Translations under genes and position numbers: made by a program
Notes under the pieces: generated by a model
Databases searched by the model: none
What the model was told of the DNA's origin: nothing
What the model saw: only the letters and a program-made list of their open reading frames with translations
Shown: positions 21,314 to 31,286 of the stretch, piece after piece
How the letters are laid out: each line of letters starts with the position of its first letter
Numbering within the stretch: position 1 is the first letter of the stretch
From: Chondrus crispus
Lineage: Eukaryota; Rhodophyta; Florideophyceae; Gigartinales; Gigartinaceae
Direction: 5' to 3'
DNA: 64,000 nt
Assembly (NCBI RefSeq): GCF_000350225.1
Contig: NW_005179117.1
Coordinates: 1 to 64,000, forward strand

Positions 21314-22628
21314 GACCTATCGCTTCAGCGCGGCCGATGCAAGTAAGTGGAGGTTTGAAACGAAAGTCAGCGGAGCTATCACCGTCGGAGGTAGACGCTC
21401 TCTTCTGATGGGATTTCAAACGACAGCGACGTTAACATTCGCGATGAACCACAGCTACACCGAGAGGTCGGGGTGAGGTGCGGGACGAGGATGGACACAG
21501 CAGGAAAGTGAAATGGTCGTGACTACCTAACGATGTCGCGTGTGTTGGGGCACACTTTGTATGAGGTGCGTCGCCGATTGCTGCTTGACCCCAGACCTCT
21601 GCAGTGTGTGTTTGGGAGGCCTTTATGTCGCGCTTGTCAGCAAATCATGATTCGTGTCCAGGTGTTTTTAAGTGTTGCTAAAATACACATAAGTTTAATA
21701 ATGCCGATATAAAATGTTTGTTTGTTTGCCGTTCAAGTGCAGAGCACTCGGCATGCTGCTGTAATCGCATGACCGAAAAAGCATCAACTCCAGAAGCCCC
21801 ACCATGATAGAGGACAAATGAGGTCCAGATCTTTCATACCTTCTTACAGTTGGGCACGTGATTCGTGATACACGTATGGAGAGTAAATTATGGGAACGAA
21901 ATGACTCGCTAATTGGTACAAGTGTCTTCATTTTTATTGCAGTAGCCAATCACAGCCCGTGTCGGCTAAATTTCACCTGTCTCGGGGTGCATTTAAGTAA
22001 CTAAATTAGTTAAATTGCCGACCTACATGTTTATTCTACTCCAGCCATGTGGTGTTGACAAGAGGCCTCAGAGCAGGCCAAAGCTTGTTGTGATTCGTCG
22101 GTACGGACCCCCAATTCCGCCGCCTTCTAAAAATGCGCCATGTAAACTCTAAACTTAAAGTTTAAAGTCAGCCCTGCGCCCGCGCCAGCCGTTCACGAAT
22201 TATCCCAAATGCACTCTACGGTGCATTCCTCACCAGCATGCCTCTATTATGGTTGGTGAATGCCCTGTATCTTTATTGTGATTGGTGGCTATTCAATGAA
22301 TATGTACCAACCACAATATAGATATTGTCGTCATGGCAGGAGCTGGACTGGCGCCTGAGTGCTTTTATCTAAAAAAATCCCCCTCCTGACACTGATATTG
22401 TGAGCCGATGGCTTCACCGATCCGTAACGTCCTGCTCCTTGGAGCAGACGGTGGGACCACCGTCCCACCGGCAGTCACGAGACTTCATGCTGTAGAACAC
22501 AATCGTCGTGCTCTGCCGTACTGTACCAAACGGTAGCTTCGAAGGTACTGTATGCAAACTTTACAGTATAATACACTCTCACTCGGCGAGAGTCCAGCTC
22601 CCATCCTGGCTGCTCTATGATAACGATA
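21314..22628. other. Gene-free region rich in inverted repeats, upstream of UXS
   Basis: It holds the UXS promoter on its left side and no supported gene. The right half is full of short hairpins: arms at 22274-22286 and 22306-22318 (13 bp, one mismatch), hairpins at about 22430-22475, and an outer inverted repeat noted separately. The retroelement begins at its right edge. Confidence 0.5.
22335..22605. mobile_element. Possible foldback/MITE-like element
   Basis: GGAGCTGGACT at 22339-22349 recurs as its exact reverse complement at 22591-22601, and similarity extends inward over about 28 bp with gaps (GCGCC/TCGCC, GAGTG). The roughly 270 bp between carry further hairpins and have no coding capacity. 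I found no clear target-site duplication, so this remains a candidate. Confidence 0.4.
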
Positions 22629-22658
22629 CGTAACAGATGCCCGCGCGGTAGAATGCCA
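22629..22658 (-). repeat. Split direct repeat B2, outer end of the DIRS-group element
   Basis: Second copy of the 30-bp B repeat. It marks the far end of the element on the minus strand. Confidence 0.85.
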
Positions 22659-22807
22659 TAACACAGATTTTATTCAGGAGAAACATCTGGGGTAGGGTAA
22701 CAAGTAAACGAACAATTCTAGATAATTCTAAACGAGAAGTGTGACGTACGCACACAGAGACGGTTGGCTGACAGCGCGCACCACGCCGCGAGGAGCGGGG
22801 GGGCGGG

Positions 22808-22957
22808 GGCTGAGAAACGGATGACTGCCTGGAGTAAAGAGAGTTGAGCAGCTGCCCCCACTGATAAGCAAAGGGCCGACGCAAAGGGGCCGGGGCGTAC
22901 AGTGGGGGCTGAGAGCGGCGGGAGGCATTACAGTGTGATCATAAGATACAGGTCCGT
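22808..22957 (-). repeat. Split direct repeat A2 of the DIRS-group element
   Basis: 150-bp copy of A1. It carries the same coding prefix as the gag-like frame (MPPAALSPH). Confidence 0.9.
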
Positions 22958-22984
22958 AACAGATGCTCACGCGGTAGAATGCCA
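22955..22984 (-). repeat. Split direct repeat B1 of the DIRS-group element
   Basis: 30 bp starting CGTAACAGATGC, overlapping the end of A2 by three bases. It matches 22629-22658 except at two positions. Confidence 0.85.
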
Positions 22985-23006
22985 AATTTCGAGACTGGAT
23001 GGAGCG

Positions 23007-24317
23007 TCATAGACGGACAGCGGAGGGCGCAAAGCGACCGAAAAACGACCGTGCCGCCGGTGTAACCGGCAACAGCGCGTCTAAATAGTGCTTGTGCACT
23101 ACCTCCGCAGAGGAGTGGTTAGAAAGACGCATGACGGTCTCAAGGCGAACGCCGGCCGCATAGGCCGCGGAGATCCTCCCACTACGGAGCGAGCGAGCGG
23201 TACATTTCGTCCCGGCCGGGGGTCGGACGTCCGCGACTAGCGAGTCTAGCGTCGAGCGGAGAACGGCAGCGGTAGGCGGTGAGCGATCGGAGCTTCCAGA
23301 GAACAGGTAGGATTCCAGGCGAACGGCAGCGGCGCCCAATTTCGACAGTAGCTCGTAGAGGGGGTCGGAAGGGGAGGGGAACGGGATGCGGAGAGCGATT
23401 CTCGGCGACGACCACCGGTCCCCATATTTGAAGGTGACCATCTGCAGGGTCACCTCTGTCGGCGACAGTTGCAGGTCACAGCGACGGAGCAAACGCAGAC
23501 TGGTGGGGCGTGTACAGATTAGAAACCCAAGCGCAACGACGCTCCACTTCTGCAGACCGCGGTGATCGGTGGCGGCCAAGGCGAGCTGGAGAGCACGCAG
23601 CGCGCACTCCGCAGGGAAGGGAGCCGAGCGCTCAGGAGGCCCTCCGGCGCGCGCGGCATCATTAGAAACATAGCCTTGGCGCGTGGACGCGACCAAGTGG
23701 TCCTTCGTAGGGTCGGCCAGGCCGTACCGGCGATGCTGCAACCCGATGGCCGCAATGTACGGCCTGATAGAACCTCCACGGACTGTCCCCCGCACGTACA
23801 GGTGTCCGACGTAGCACGCCACAGTGATGGGGGTGGCGGGCAGCGACGAGACCCCGTCAATTCCACAGAACGCGGTGAACGCCTCCCAGTGGTGCTGATA
23901 GGCAGCCTGCGTACTGGAGACGAGGTTGTGGCCGAGCAAAGGAGCGGCTTGGGCCGCTCCGGCCCGGGCGCCTAGAAAGTGGGCAGCGGCGGCGGCGCCC
24001 TGCTCCTGCCAACGGCGGCGGGCCCTGGCTTGAATTCGAACGCGACGCTCTTCCACAGTGTCGTCACGCCCGGAACGACCGTGACCGGGCGGGCGACCGA
24101 CGCTGCGCTTTGGTACCATTGCTGGCGCAGCCAATTCGGCGCCACCAGAACGCCGGCGCGAGCGGACAGGAAGCGGGCCCAGACCCCTAGGAGGGCGGGG
24201 CGCGGAATGACGACGGGGAACAAACCAGGCGGCGGCGGACGCCTCGGTAGAGCGTTTCCATCCAGCGCGAAGAGCGGGGCACCGCTCGTCGCGCTGGATG
24301 GAAACGCTCCGCGGCAT
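23007..24317 (-). CDS. Tyrosine recombinase of the DIRS-group element
   Basis: About 436 residues; the first part overlaps the neighbouring RNase H/linker region. The C-terminal half has the fold of a phage-integrase-type recombinase: an N-terminal core-binding region with a block resembling AAYQHHWEAFTAFC, then an Arg in LICTRPTSLRLLRR, the second Arg block ARSLRSGRISAA, a His in LSNHSS and the Tyr in HKHYLDALL. In DIRS-group elements this enzyme inserts a circular DNA intermediate by strand exchange, without making a target duplication. Described here only as part of an old element. Confidence 0.85.
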   Translation of the reverse strand: MPRSVSIQRDERCPALRAGWKRSTEASAAAWFVPRRHSAPRPPRGLGPLPVRSRRRSGGAELAAPAMVPKRSVGRPPGHGRSGRDDTVEERRVRIQARARRRWQEQGAAAAAHFLGARAGAAQAAPLLGHNLVSSTQAAYQHHWEAFTAFCGIDGVSSLPATPITVACYVGHLYVRGTVRGGSIRPYIAAIGLQHRRYGLADPTKDHLVASTRQGYVSNDAARAGGPPERSAPFPAECALRALQLALAATDHRGLQKWSVVALGFLICTRPTSLRLLRRCDLQLSPTEVTLQMVTFKYGDRWSSPRIALRIPFPSPSDPLYELLSKLGAAAVRLESYLFSGSSDRSPPTAAVLRSTLDSLVADVRPPAGTKCTARSLRSGRISAAYAAGVRLETVMRLSNHSSAEVVHKHYLDALLPVTPAARSFFGRFAPSAVRL

Positions 24318-26029
24318 GCCGCGAAGCGGCGCTGCAATAGCAGGCGGGCGTCGCGCGGTAGGTGCCAGTCAAAACTGTCGTGCCGGCGCGATAGGCGGTC
24401 CGCCCAGCAGTTCAGAATCGACGGCAGGTGTCGCGTCGACAGGGAGATGCCATGGTCTTTGCAGAGGGCGCAGAGGAGGCGCAACTTGGCGAGAAGACGC
24501 GGCGACCGGCTGGTGTAGTTTCTGACGACATGCGCCGTGACAAGGGAATCTGTCACGAGCAGCACGTGCCTGGGCCGTGCGAAGGGCAGAAACTGGCGCA
24601 GCGCCAGCAGGGCGGCCGTCAACTCGAGTTCGTTGATGTGCGCCCCCTCTTCCGCCTCGGAACCCGGGCGCCGGCCCCTTGCCTTGCCACGCCGCCCCCC
24701 ACCCTGACATGCTGGAGTCTGTAAAGACGCACAAGTCCGGGCTCGGCCAGATCACTCGGCCGACGTGGGGGTTGGATGCCAGACGCGCCCACCATTGAAG
24801 GTCCCGCATAGCAGCGTGGGACAGGCGGGAGTCGCTCTCGGGCCTCAATCCCGTTGTAGCGCGAGCGAGCGCCAAGTCCGCAGCGAGGTCGATTCGCGGT
24901 CGCGGCCGCGGAGCGGCCGAGCGGCCGAGCGAAGAACTTCGCGCGGAGCCGAGCGCAAGCCGAGGCCCGCTGCAGGCGAATTTTTTGCGCGGGCTTCGCG
25001 CGCTCGCACGCGCGGATCCCCTCCCAGAGCAGGGAAGAGTTCGCGGAGGCGCAGCCGGCAGTCGACTACTGCTGGGGCGCTCGCGTTCGCGAGCCCCGCG
25101 AACCGCTCGACGTCCTTGCGCTTTACGAAGCGACGGTGACGGGAGGCGTATCGCAACAGACGCGACGCGCCGAGCTCGATGGAGGCGAGCTTCTTCGGGG
25201 ACAGCAAGAAACGCTCCTCCTCGGTGTCTACGAGGATTCCGAGGACCTCCAAACGCGTCGTCCCCTCGAAGAAGCTCTTCTCCGGGTGCAGGGTGAGGCC
25301 TAGCTTCCGGAATCGAAGCGCCATCACCCTCCCCAGCTCGTGCGTTTCCAGCCTCCCGGTGGCGTCGCCCGGCCGCCGCGGTTTCGCTGCCCCGAAAAAG
25401 TCGTCGAGGTAGGAAAATGCGCGGTGGCCGAGGTGGCGCAAAAAGCCAACGACCGGGGCCATCGCCTTCGTGAAGAACCACGGGGCGACGGCCAAGCCGC
25501 AATTCAAGCACAGGGGGATGAATATGCAACTGCCGATGTAGAAGGCCAGCCGCATCCTGTCCTCGGTGCGAATGCGGAGGTGATAGTAAGCGTCCTTGAT
25601 GTCCGCCTTCCACATATGGTCCCCCTGGCTCAGCTCCGAGACGAGGTCCGCGAGTTGGTCCATTCGGAACGTGCGCGCCTCCATGCACTCGTTCGCCCTC
25701 TTGTAGTCCACCACGAGCCGGCTCTTCCCCGCCGTTTGTGTGACGAACGACGGGTATATCTGCCCGGCCCGTGTCAGAGCCCGCGCTTGCGACCCTGTCG
25801 CCCTCCGGACAAACCCCTTGCTCAGCCACCTGTCCACCTCGGTCTGCGCAAATGCGGCGTCCTCCCGAGAGAGTGGGTACGGACGCGGGCATTGATACGG
25901 CGCCCCCTGAGTCCACGGCAGCTGCAGTCCGAAGCTCAACTGTCGCACTAGCCATGGACTCGCGCCGAGGGCGCTCCAAGCCACGTGCGACCTCCCTACG
26001 CGGACCGACGGCGGTACCGCAAGGGGCAT
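24250..26029 (-). CDS. Reverse transcriptase and RNase H region of the DIRS-group element
   Basis: The reverse transcriptase is clear at about 24845-26029: SRLVVDYKRAN, MWKADIKDAYYHLRI, LAVAPWFFTKAM, and the polymerase box FSYLDDFFGA. Downstream on the minus strand an RNase H-like region is recognisable by VFTDSSMSGWGA, LLVTDSLVTAHVV and NCWADRLSR, followed by the linker found in this order before the recombinase. The region lies in more than one frame and is regarded as a fossil. Confidence 0.8.
24251..24308. repeat. 20-bp perfect inverted repeat inside the DIRS-group element
   Basis: AGCGTTTCCATCCAGCGCGA at 24251-24270 recurs as its exact reverse complement at 24289-24308 with an 18-bp loop. 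Directly right of it, CGCGGCATGCCGCG is a second palindrome. Confidence 0.95.
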
Positions 26030-26037
26030 CGCTTTCC

Positions 26038-27330
26038 TTAGCGGGTCCCTCCTCCTCCTCGTCCGCCGCGACGACCGCGGCTCCGTCCCCGCCCTCGACC
26101 GCCTCTGCCCGCTTGAGGGCCTGTGGCGGGAGGTCCGGAGAGAGCGGCGGTGACAGGCGCCCCGCGAAGAGGAGCGCTCGGCGCCTGCCCTCCGCGGCGT
26201 CGCCCTGCGACCTGGGAGGCGTACCGGATCGCCTGCACCTGCTGCCGTCGGAAAGCCTGGCTTCCTGCGGAACTGAAGGAAGCCGGGGGTTCGATGTACG
26301 CCGCAAGAAGCTCAGGGTCCACAACCCCAGCTGCTCCTTGTAGACCACAGAGTACCTCGTACTTAGAGGCGTTGAGCTCGTAGACTCCGAACGCTGCGAC
26401 CTGTACGTCTGAAAGGCGGACGGCGGCCTTGCGGAGCTCTTCCCCGTCGACACTCGCCTCGACCCGGGGGAGCAGAGCGGCGAGCTCACCAATGACCGAG
26501 GTAAGCTCGTTGGAGACCTCGCAAAGGCAAACGGAGGTGGCGTATAACTTGCTAGCCTCGCTGGCTCTACCCGGGCTTGCGTGGACTGCCGAAAAGGTGT
26601 GGTAGTGCTCGACAGTGTCCGGGTCAAAGCGGACAGGGAATCGCCCTTGGTAGCGACGAGGGATCTCGAATCGAGGCGGGATGACGTACCCTGTCCTCTC
26701 TTCATACCAGGTTTCCGTGAAAGCCTGGGATCCTGCTCCTTCGTCGGGGTCGAAGCCGGATTCTTCTTCTTCTTCACCTTCGGAGTACGGGTTGTCCTCC
26801 TCGGCGGCGGGCTCTCCTCCCGAAACCGCTGCGGCACCTGGTGGCGGCGGATCGGCCGCGGCGGCGGCGGTTCTGACGGCGTCGCTTCCCCTCTCTGACG
26901 AATCGGGTGCAAGCGGACTTGGTTCCGGCCCGGCGGGGGCAGCGGAAGCTGGCTCGCTCGAGATCGGGTGCGCGGTGGCGGCGGATCCTGCATTCGGTTG
27001 CAGCGTCGCTAATGCGACTTTAAGTTGCTCGGCGATTAAGGCCGACATGGCTGAGCTCGTCGCCGCGTCGAGAGCGGGTAGAGGTTCGACGGGATCGGTG
27101 GCGTCGACGGGCAAAGCTGGTTGTTCTCCTGATATTCCGCTCGGCGTTGCCGTAAGGGAAGAAATGTGTCGAACCTCCGCGCTGTGTTGGCACGGGGAAT
27201 CGTTTCTCAGGCTGAAAAACGGATGACTGCCTGGATTAAAGAGAGTTGAGCAGCTGCCCCCACTGATAAGCAAAGGGCCGACGCAAAGGGGCCGGGGCGT
27301 ATAGTGGGGGCTGAGAGCGGCGGGAGGCAT
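26038..27330 (-). CDS. Gag-like first frame of the DIRS-group element
   Basis: About 430 residues starting inside repeat A1. It is rich in Ala, Pro, Ser and Glu, with an acidic middle (EGEEEEESG) and an Arg/Gly-rich end (GRGRGRSRGRRGG) that could bind nucleic acid. It has no recognisable enzyme domain. Position ahead of the reverse transcriptase argues for a gag-like structural role. Confidence 0.7.
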   Translation of the reverse strand: MPPAALSPHYTPRPLCVGPLLISGGSCSTLFNPGSHPFFSLRNDSPCQHSAEVRHISSLTATPSGISGEQPALPVDATDPVEPLPALDAATSSAMSALIAEQLKVALATLQPNAGSAATAHPISSEPASAAPAGPEPSPLAPDSSERGSDAVRTAAAAADPPPPGAAAVSGGEPAAEEDNPYSEGEEEEESGFDPDEGAGSQAFTETWYEERTGYVIPPRFEIPRRYQGRFPVRFDPDTVEHYHTFSAVHASPGRASEASKLYATSVCLCEVSNELTSVIGELAALLPRVEASVDGEELRKAAVRLSDVQVAAFGVYELNASKYEVLCGLQGAAGVVDPELLAAYIEPPASFSSAGSQAFRRQQVQAIRYASQVAGRRRGGQAPSAPLRGAPVTAALSGPPATGPQAGRGGRGRGRSRGRRGGRGGGGTR

Positions 27331-27359
27331 TACAGCGTGATCATAAGATACAGGTCCGT
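27210..27359 (-). repeat. Split direct repeat A1 of the DIRS-group element
   Basis: 150 bp, same orientation and length as the copy at 22808-22957, with four mismatches seen by eye. It contains the start of the gag-like frame. Confidence 0.9.
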
Positions 27360-27769
27360 TTTAGTCAGAACTGACCATCGCCTGCCGTTCATTTCGCCGG
27401 AAATGTGTATCGAGTTCGGAAGGGAGATTCTGCGATTGGGGGGGTGACAGCTTGCAGAATTAGACAATCGGGGGGGTGACAGCGGAAAAGGTGGATGGCA
27501 TGGAGGGTGAATAGGAAGGGGATGGACGGCTCGGTAGGTGATTTTCATATGTCACCATCGTTTCCAATCACAACGGAAAATGTCGCATTTTAGTCAGCAG
27601 AATCACCCCTTAAGCCGTGAGGGACAATAAAGAATCACCCTGTAATCCCACGTTGTCACTCTACCCGCGAACGACCTGCGCTAATCTCTTTACTCTTGCC
27701 TGATTCACCCTGTATTCTGCTCTGCATTCCCCCACGTCACCCTAAGGCCGCTGCTCAAACCATACAACC

Positions 27770-30700
27770 ATGTCGCCCCCAGCAGTCCCAGACCTACCGA
27801 AAACGACTGTGCAGGCCCTCCGTCACTTCAATGTTGTGGAGGAAAATGCTACGACCCTCCTACAACTGTTTTGCTTCACGGGAGCGACTGCCCCGATATC
27901 AGCTGTTCGAAAAGCTTTCCGCCGTCTCGCTGCCTTGGTTCACCCGGACGTCTGCCGCGACGATCCCCGGGGGGCGACTCGAAGCATGCGTACATTGAGT
28001 AGGGCAATGGAAATGGTAGAAAACCTCGTTGCCGTTGCTGTTAACGTGAAAGACATCTATCACGACAGAGATTTCGTCTTGCGGGGTCATCTTAAGTTTT
28101 CGCTCTCTGAAACAATCTGGGAACAGGAGCTGCGGGTCTTCGAGAGACGTGCCGAAGAGATCCGTAAGCGCCAAGAAGCTCCAACTACAGCGCGCAATCT
28201 GACGCCAAACTCCACAAACGAGCATGCTCGCGCAGCTGCTCAACAGCAGAGGGAGAAGGAGGAGCGGCAAGAGGCTACCGCTCGGAGGGTGCGTGATGCA
28301 CGCGCGCGTGAAGAAAGGGCGCGTACAGCTCCCGAGATGGCAGAGCGCGACGACGGGGAGCGTCAAAGGGCAGATCACGAGCGCGAGGAGATCCGTCGCG
28401 AAGGGAGTGAGAGCAAATGGCAGGAAAGCGCAGAGAAAGGGCGTACTGAACATGCGCGTGGGAAGCGTGAGGGATCGGAGCAGGAACGGACAAGCCGGGG
28501 AGAAGGGGGGGAAGGAAGCGGTGAGGTTTCAAGCGATGGTATTTCGCCTGTTGTAAAGCCAGGCCGTGGGGGCGTGGATGGTGATGCTGCTCCTCAGTCT
28601 TGCGAGAAAGACTCTCCGGAGCCTCCTCAAACGTATGAGGAGACTGGGGGAGGTTGCGGTGATTGGTGGTCTACTGCGTACGAAGATGAAGACGAGGATG
28701 GCCCTGAGAGTGAGAGTGGAAGCGAAGAAAGGGATAAAGATGCGTACTATTCCCCCGCAAATTACGTCATTGGAGATGCTGACGATGCCGTTATTGCCAG
28801 GCTCGCAGGACTGAGTGAGGACATGGACGACGCAGCCCAGTCGAGTGGTGACACGGATTTCATGCGAGGAGAGAGTGGTGACACTTCCGCAAGTGGACGC
28901 GCGGGGGGTGAGTCGAAGCCGCGACGCCAAGAAATACCGTGCGCGGGAAAAAATCTGCAGGTAGCAAAGACTCTGCTCTAGACCGAAAGCGTTCTGAACA
29001 GAAGCGTGCCTCTAAATACCGCACGATGCAACGTGCGAAGCTTGCTCTCAAGGCCGAGCAAGTGGGAGCGCGTACATGCAAGCCGCGCCGATGTGTCGGG
29101 ATTATCCCGGAGGTTGGCATGCAACTGGAGTTTCGCTGGCAATGTGAGCAATTGATTCGAGCATACACGGCTTATGTAGGGGTTCAGATGGGGGTAAACA
29201 TCTCCCAAACGTTGGAAAGAGTGAGAATGAAATGCCGCAACACGACATGCCATGCTTCAATTGTGTTCCATTGGCAGCCTCGCTCAGGTCTTTGGAAACT
29301 AAACAGGTTTACGGAGCACTCCAACGAATGCAGCGGGCAACATGTGAGCGGGGAAGAGGAAAAGCAAGGGAAGCGAGGGCACTGCATGCCGGCATATACT
29401 CCCTTGCAGGTTGCTCGTGCCATTCAGAGCGAGGCTACAAGCAATCCAAACATCTCGGCGAAAACTATCGCTGCGCTGGTAAGGGCAAAGCAAATTTACA
29501 AGCGCCAACCGCCGGATAGCCACTATCGCTCCGTACGCGTCGAGCTGTTGCGACATATGGACGCATCTCGGGCTGTTGATATGGCAAGCATGGAGGGGTA
29601 TGCTGAATTGCTGCGCAACTGTGGGCACACCGTTCGTATCTTCATTATCGACGGTTCGGAGATGAAGCAGCAGAGAATCCGGTCTGCCAAGCACATCTTC
29701 CAACAGTGCAAGAAGGCGAAAAACATCCCAGAGGACGCCGAATTCAACGAAGAGGTGATTGACATGTCGGATATTGCAGAAGACGGTCGCTACTACGGTG
29801 GACTCTTATTCGTGCCGAGCGTTGCTGCTCGTTATTGTGCTCTTGGGCGTAGGACGGCAGCAGCAGATGCGGCTCACTGTGACGGGGTGGGACCGCAATC
29901 GTACGGGACTACATTCGAGTTTGTAACGTACGACACGAACATGCACCTCCTGCCACTGGTGTTTGCCCACTTCGTCGGAGCTGAGAGTTACGAGTACTGG
30001 AGAACCGTCTTTGAGGCATGCAAGGAGATACCCGGGTTCGACGTCGCAGAAACGCACCACCATCGTTGACCAAGAGAAGAGCATCGACAAGGCGTATAAA
30101 GAAGTTTTCAATGAGGCGAAGATGTTCTTGGACCCCCTACACGTACGCGAAAACATGGGAGTTAAGCTTGGGGCTACGAAGGCAATTGGGTTGTCTCTAT
30201 ACGAGCGGGCGCTGCATGCACCATCCAGACGGGCAGTGGATGCCATCGTGGTTGAGTACACAGAGGCGCAGAAGCAATATCTGGGCAAATTCGAACCGTC
30301 CGAGCTTTACAAAGCTTACTCGCGATTGGAGGACACAATCGTCACCTCCCAAGGGGCGGAAAGTCAGATGAGCCCCTCTTTGCGAAACCACATTCGCTCC
30401 GTTGAACCACAAAAGATGATTAACAAAGTGGTTTTGACGCAACGGTCCGGATTCCTCAAACGCCAATCTGCTTCACAGTCATGTACAAGTCCAGTACCCC
30501 CGGCTATCGAGAAGAAGATTGCTACTTTGATTCAACGGTCCCGATTGTATCAGGAAACAGTTTCCTTCGTGGATGGAACTGCGCAAATGGAAGCAACTGT
30601 GACAAGCTGCACAGATGGAGCACTACAGCGTCGGGTAAGTTTGTCGGATGTGCGGCAAAAGCCGCCGGTTTGCTGCGGGTATTCGTCTAATGGCGATGGT

Positions 30701-31083
30701 ATTCCATGCTTCCATGGAGTTACAGTGCTGTGCGAGAAGTATGGAACGGCTAACATTCACCGCTTTATTGCGGAAAGCATCTAGCCGCCAGATGGAGCGA
30801 GCTATATAAAGATGTATCGTTTACTCTACCATCCCAGTCAGAAGTTGATAGCGTAATATCACGCGCAAAGGTTTCAGTCATCGCTGGGACTAACCTCACT
30901 ATTCCCAAAGCATTGCCACCGCCGCGAGGGCGTCCGGTTAAAAATTCTGGTGTTCGCAGGAAGGGGTGGTTTGAGAGAGGTCCTGCCGCAAAGAAGAAGC
31001 GCGGTTATACGTGCGGTCTTTGTCGAAAAAAGGGTCATATCTGTCCGCAGTGTCAACTGCGTCAACTGTTTGGGAATCCCTAG
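27770..31083 (+). pseudogene. MULE transposase with N-terminal J-like domain, one likely intron, at least two frame disruptions
   Basis: An ATG at 27770 opens a frame whose residues about 38-85 resemble a J domain (VRKAFRRLAALVHPDV, with HPD). A long Arg/Glu coiled region and an acidic stretch follow. A donor GGTGAGT (GT at 28908) and acceptor CTGCAG (ending 28960) bound a 53-bp intron; removing it joins this frame in phase to the transposase frame (SKDSALDRKRSEQ). That part has ADAAHCDG, LLPLVFAHFVGAES and YWRTVFEAC, a MULE DDE core; then TTIVDQEKSIDKAYKEVF in another frame (apparent one-base shift in GAAAC at about 30050), a SWIM-like CCGYSSNGDGIPCFH, a second frame change near 30780, and a terminal zinc knuckle CGLCRKKGHICPQC with stop at 31081-31083. 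A recently inactivated copy is likely. Confidence 0.75.
28908..28960 (+). other. Predicted 53-bp intron in the MULE transposase gene
   Basis: G|GTGAGT at the left and CTGCAG|G at the right. Exon 1 from 27770 ends in phase 1, and exon 2 resumes as GGT AGC AAA in the transposase frame. Without it the J-domain frame stops at 28981 and the transposase frame has only a GTG start. Confidence 0.65.
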
Positions 31084-31180
31084 TTGTGGGAGGATGGTTC
31101 CAAATGCGAAGCAGTTGGGATAGTTTCTAATGCGTATTGTAGCTTGATTTGACGACGATTGTAAATGTGAGGGTTATAGA

Positions 31181-31286
31181 CCGTTTGAATATATCCCTCG
31201 GGATGATAACTGTCACCCCTAATCTCACACATTCCGTTTGAATATATCCCTCGGGATGATGATTGTCACCCCTAATCTCATACATT
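31181..31286 (+). repeat. 53-bp tandem repeat, two copies
   Basis: A unit beginning CCGTTTGAATATATCCCTCG occurs at 31181 and again at 31234, with about three differences. Each unit contains TGTCACCCCTAATCTCA or a near copy (ATTGTCACCCCTAATCTCA), the inverse of the boxes at the left flank of the MULE. Confidence 0.95.

Larger units (their letters stand above)
22629..27359 (-). mobile_element. DIRS-order tyrosine-recombinase retroelement with split direct repeats (PAT/Ngaro-like)
   Basis: Read on the minus strand the order is repeat A1, gag-like frame, reverse transcriptase, RNase H, tyrosine recombinase, then repeats B1, A2, B2. A1 (27210-27359) and A2 (22808-22957) are both 150 bp and differ at four positions by my count. 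B1 (22955-22984) and B2 (22629-22658) are 30 bp with two differences. A1...B1-A2-B2 is the split-direct-repeat layout of PAT and Ngaro elements. There is little room for the methyltransferase domain of DIRS1. The DNA is much richer in G+C than its surroundings. Low divergence between repeats suggests a fairly recent insertion. The coding part looks slightly broken, about one or two breaks, though this order also uses overlapping frames. No target duplication is expected. Confidence 0.88.

Noticed and set aside
27899-28453. A 184-codon minus-strand frame opposite the J-like region
   Set aside because: It is a hydrophobic, Leu/Pro-rich mirror of an Arg/Glu-rich coil; the sense frame carries the recognisable domain.
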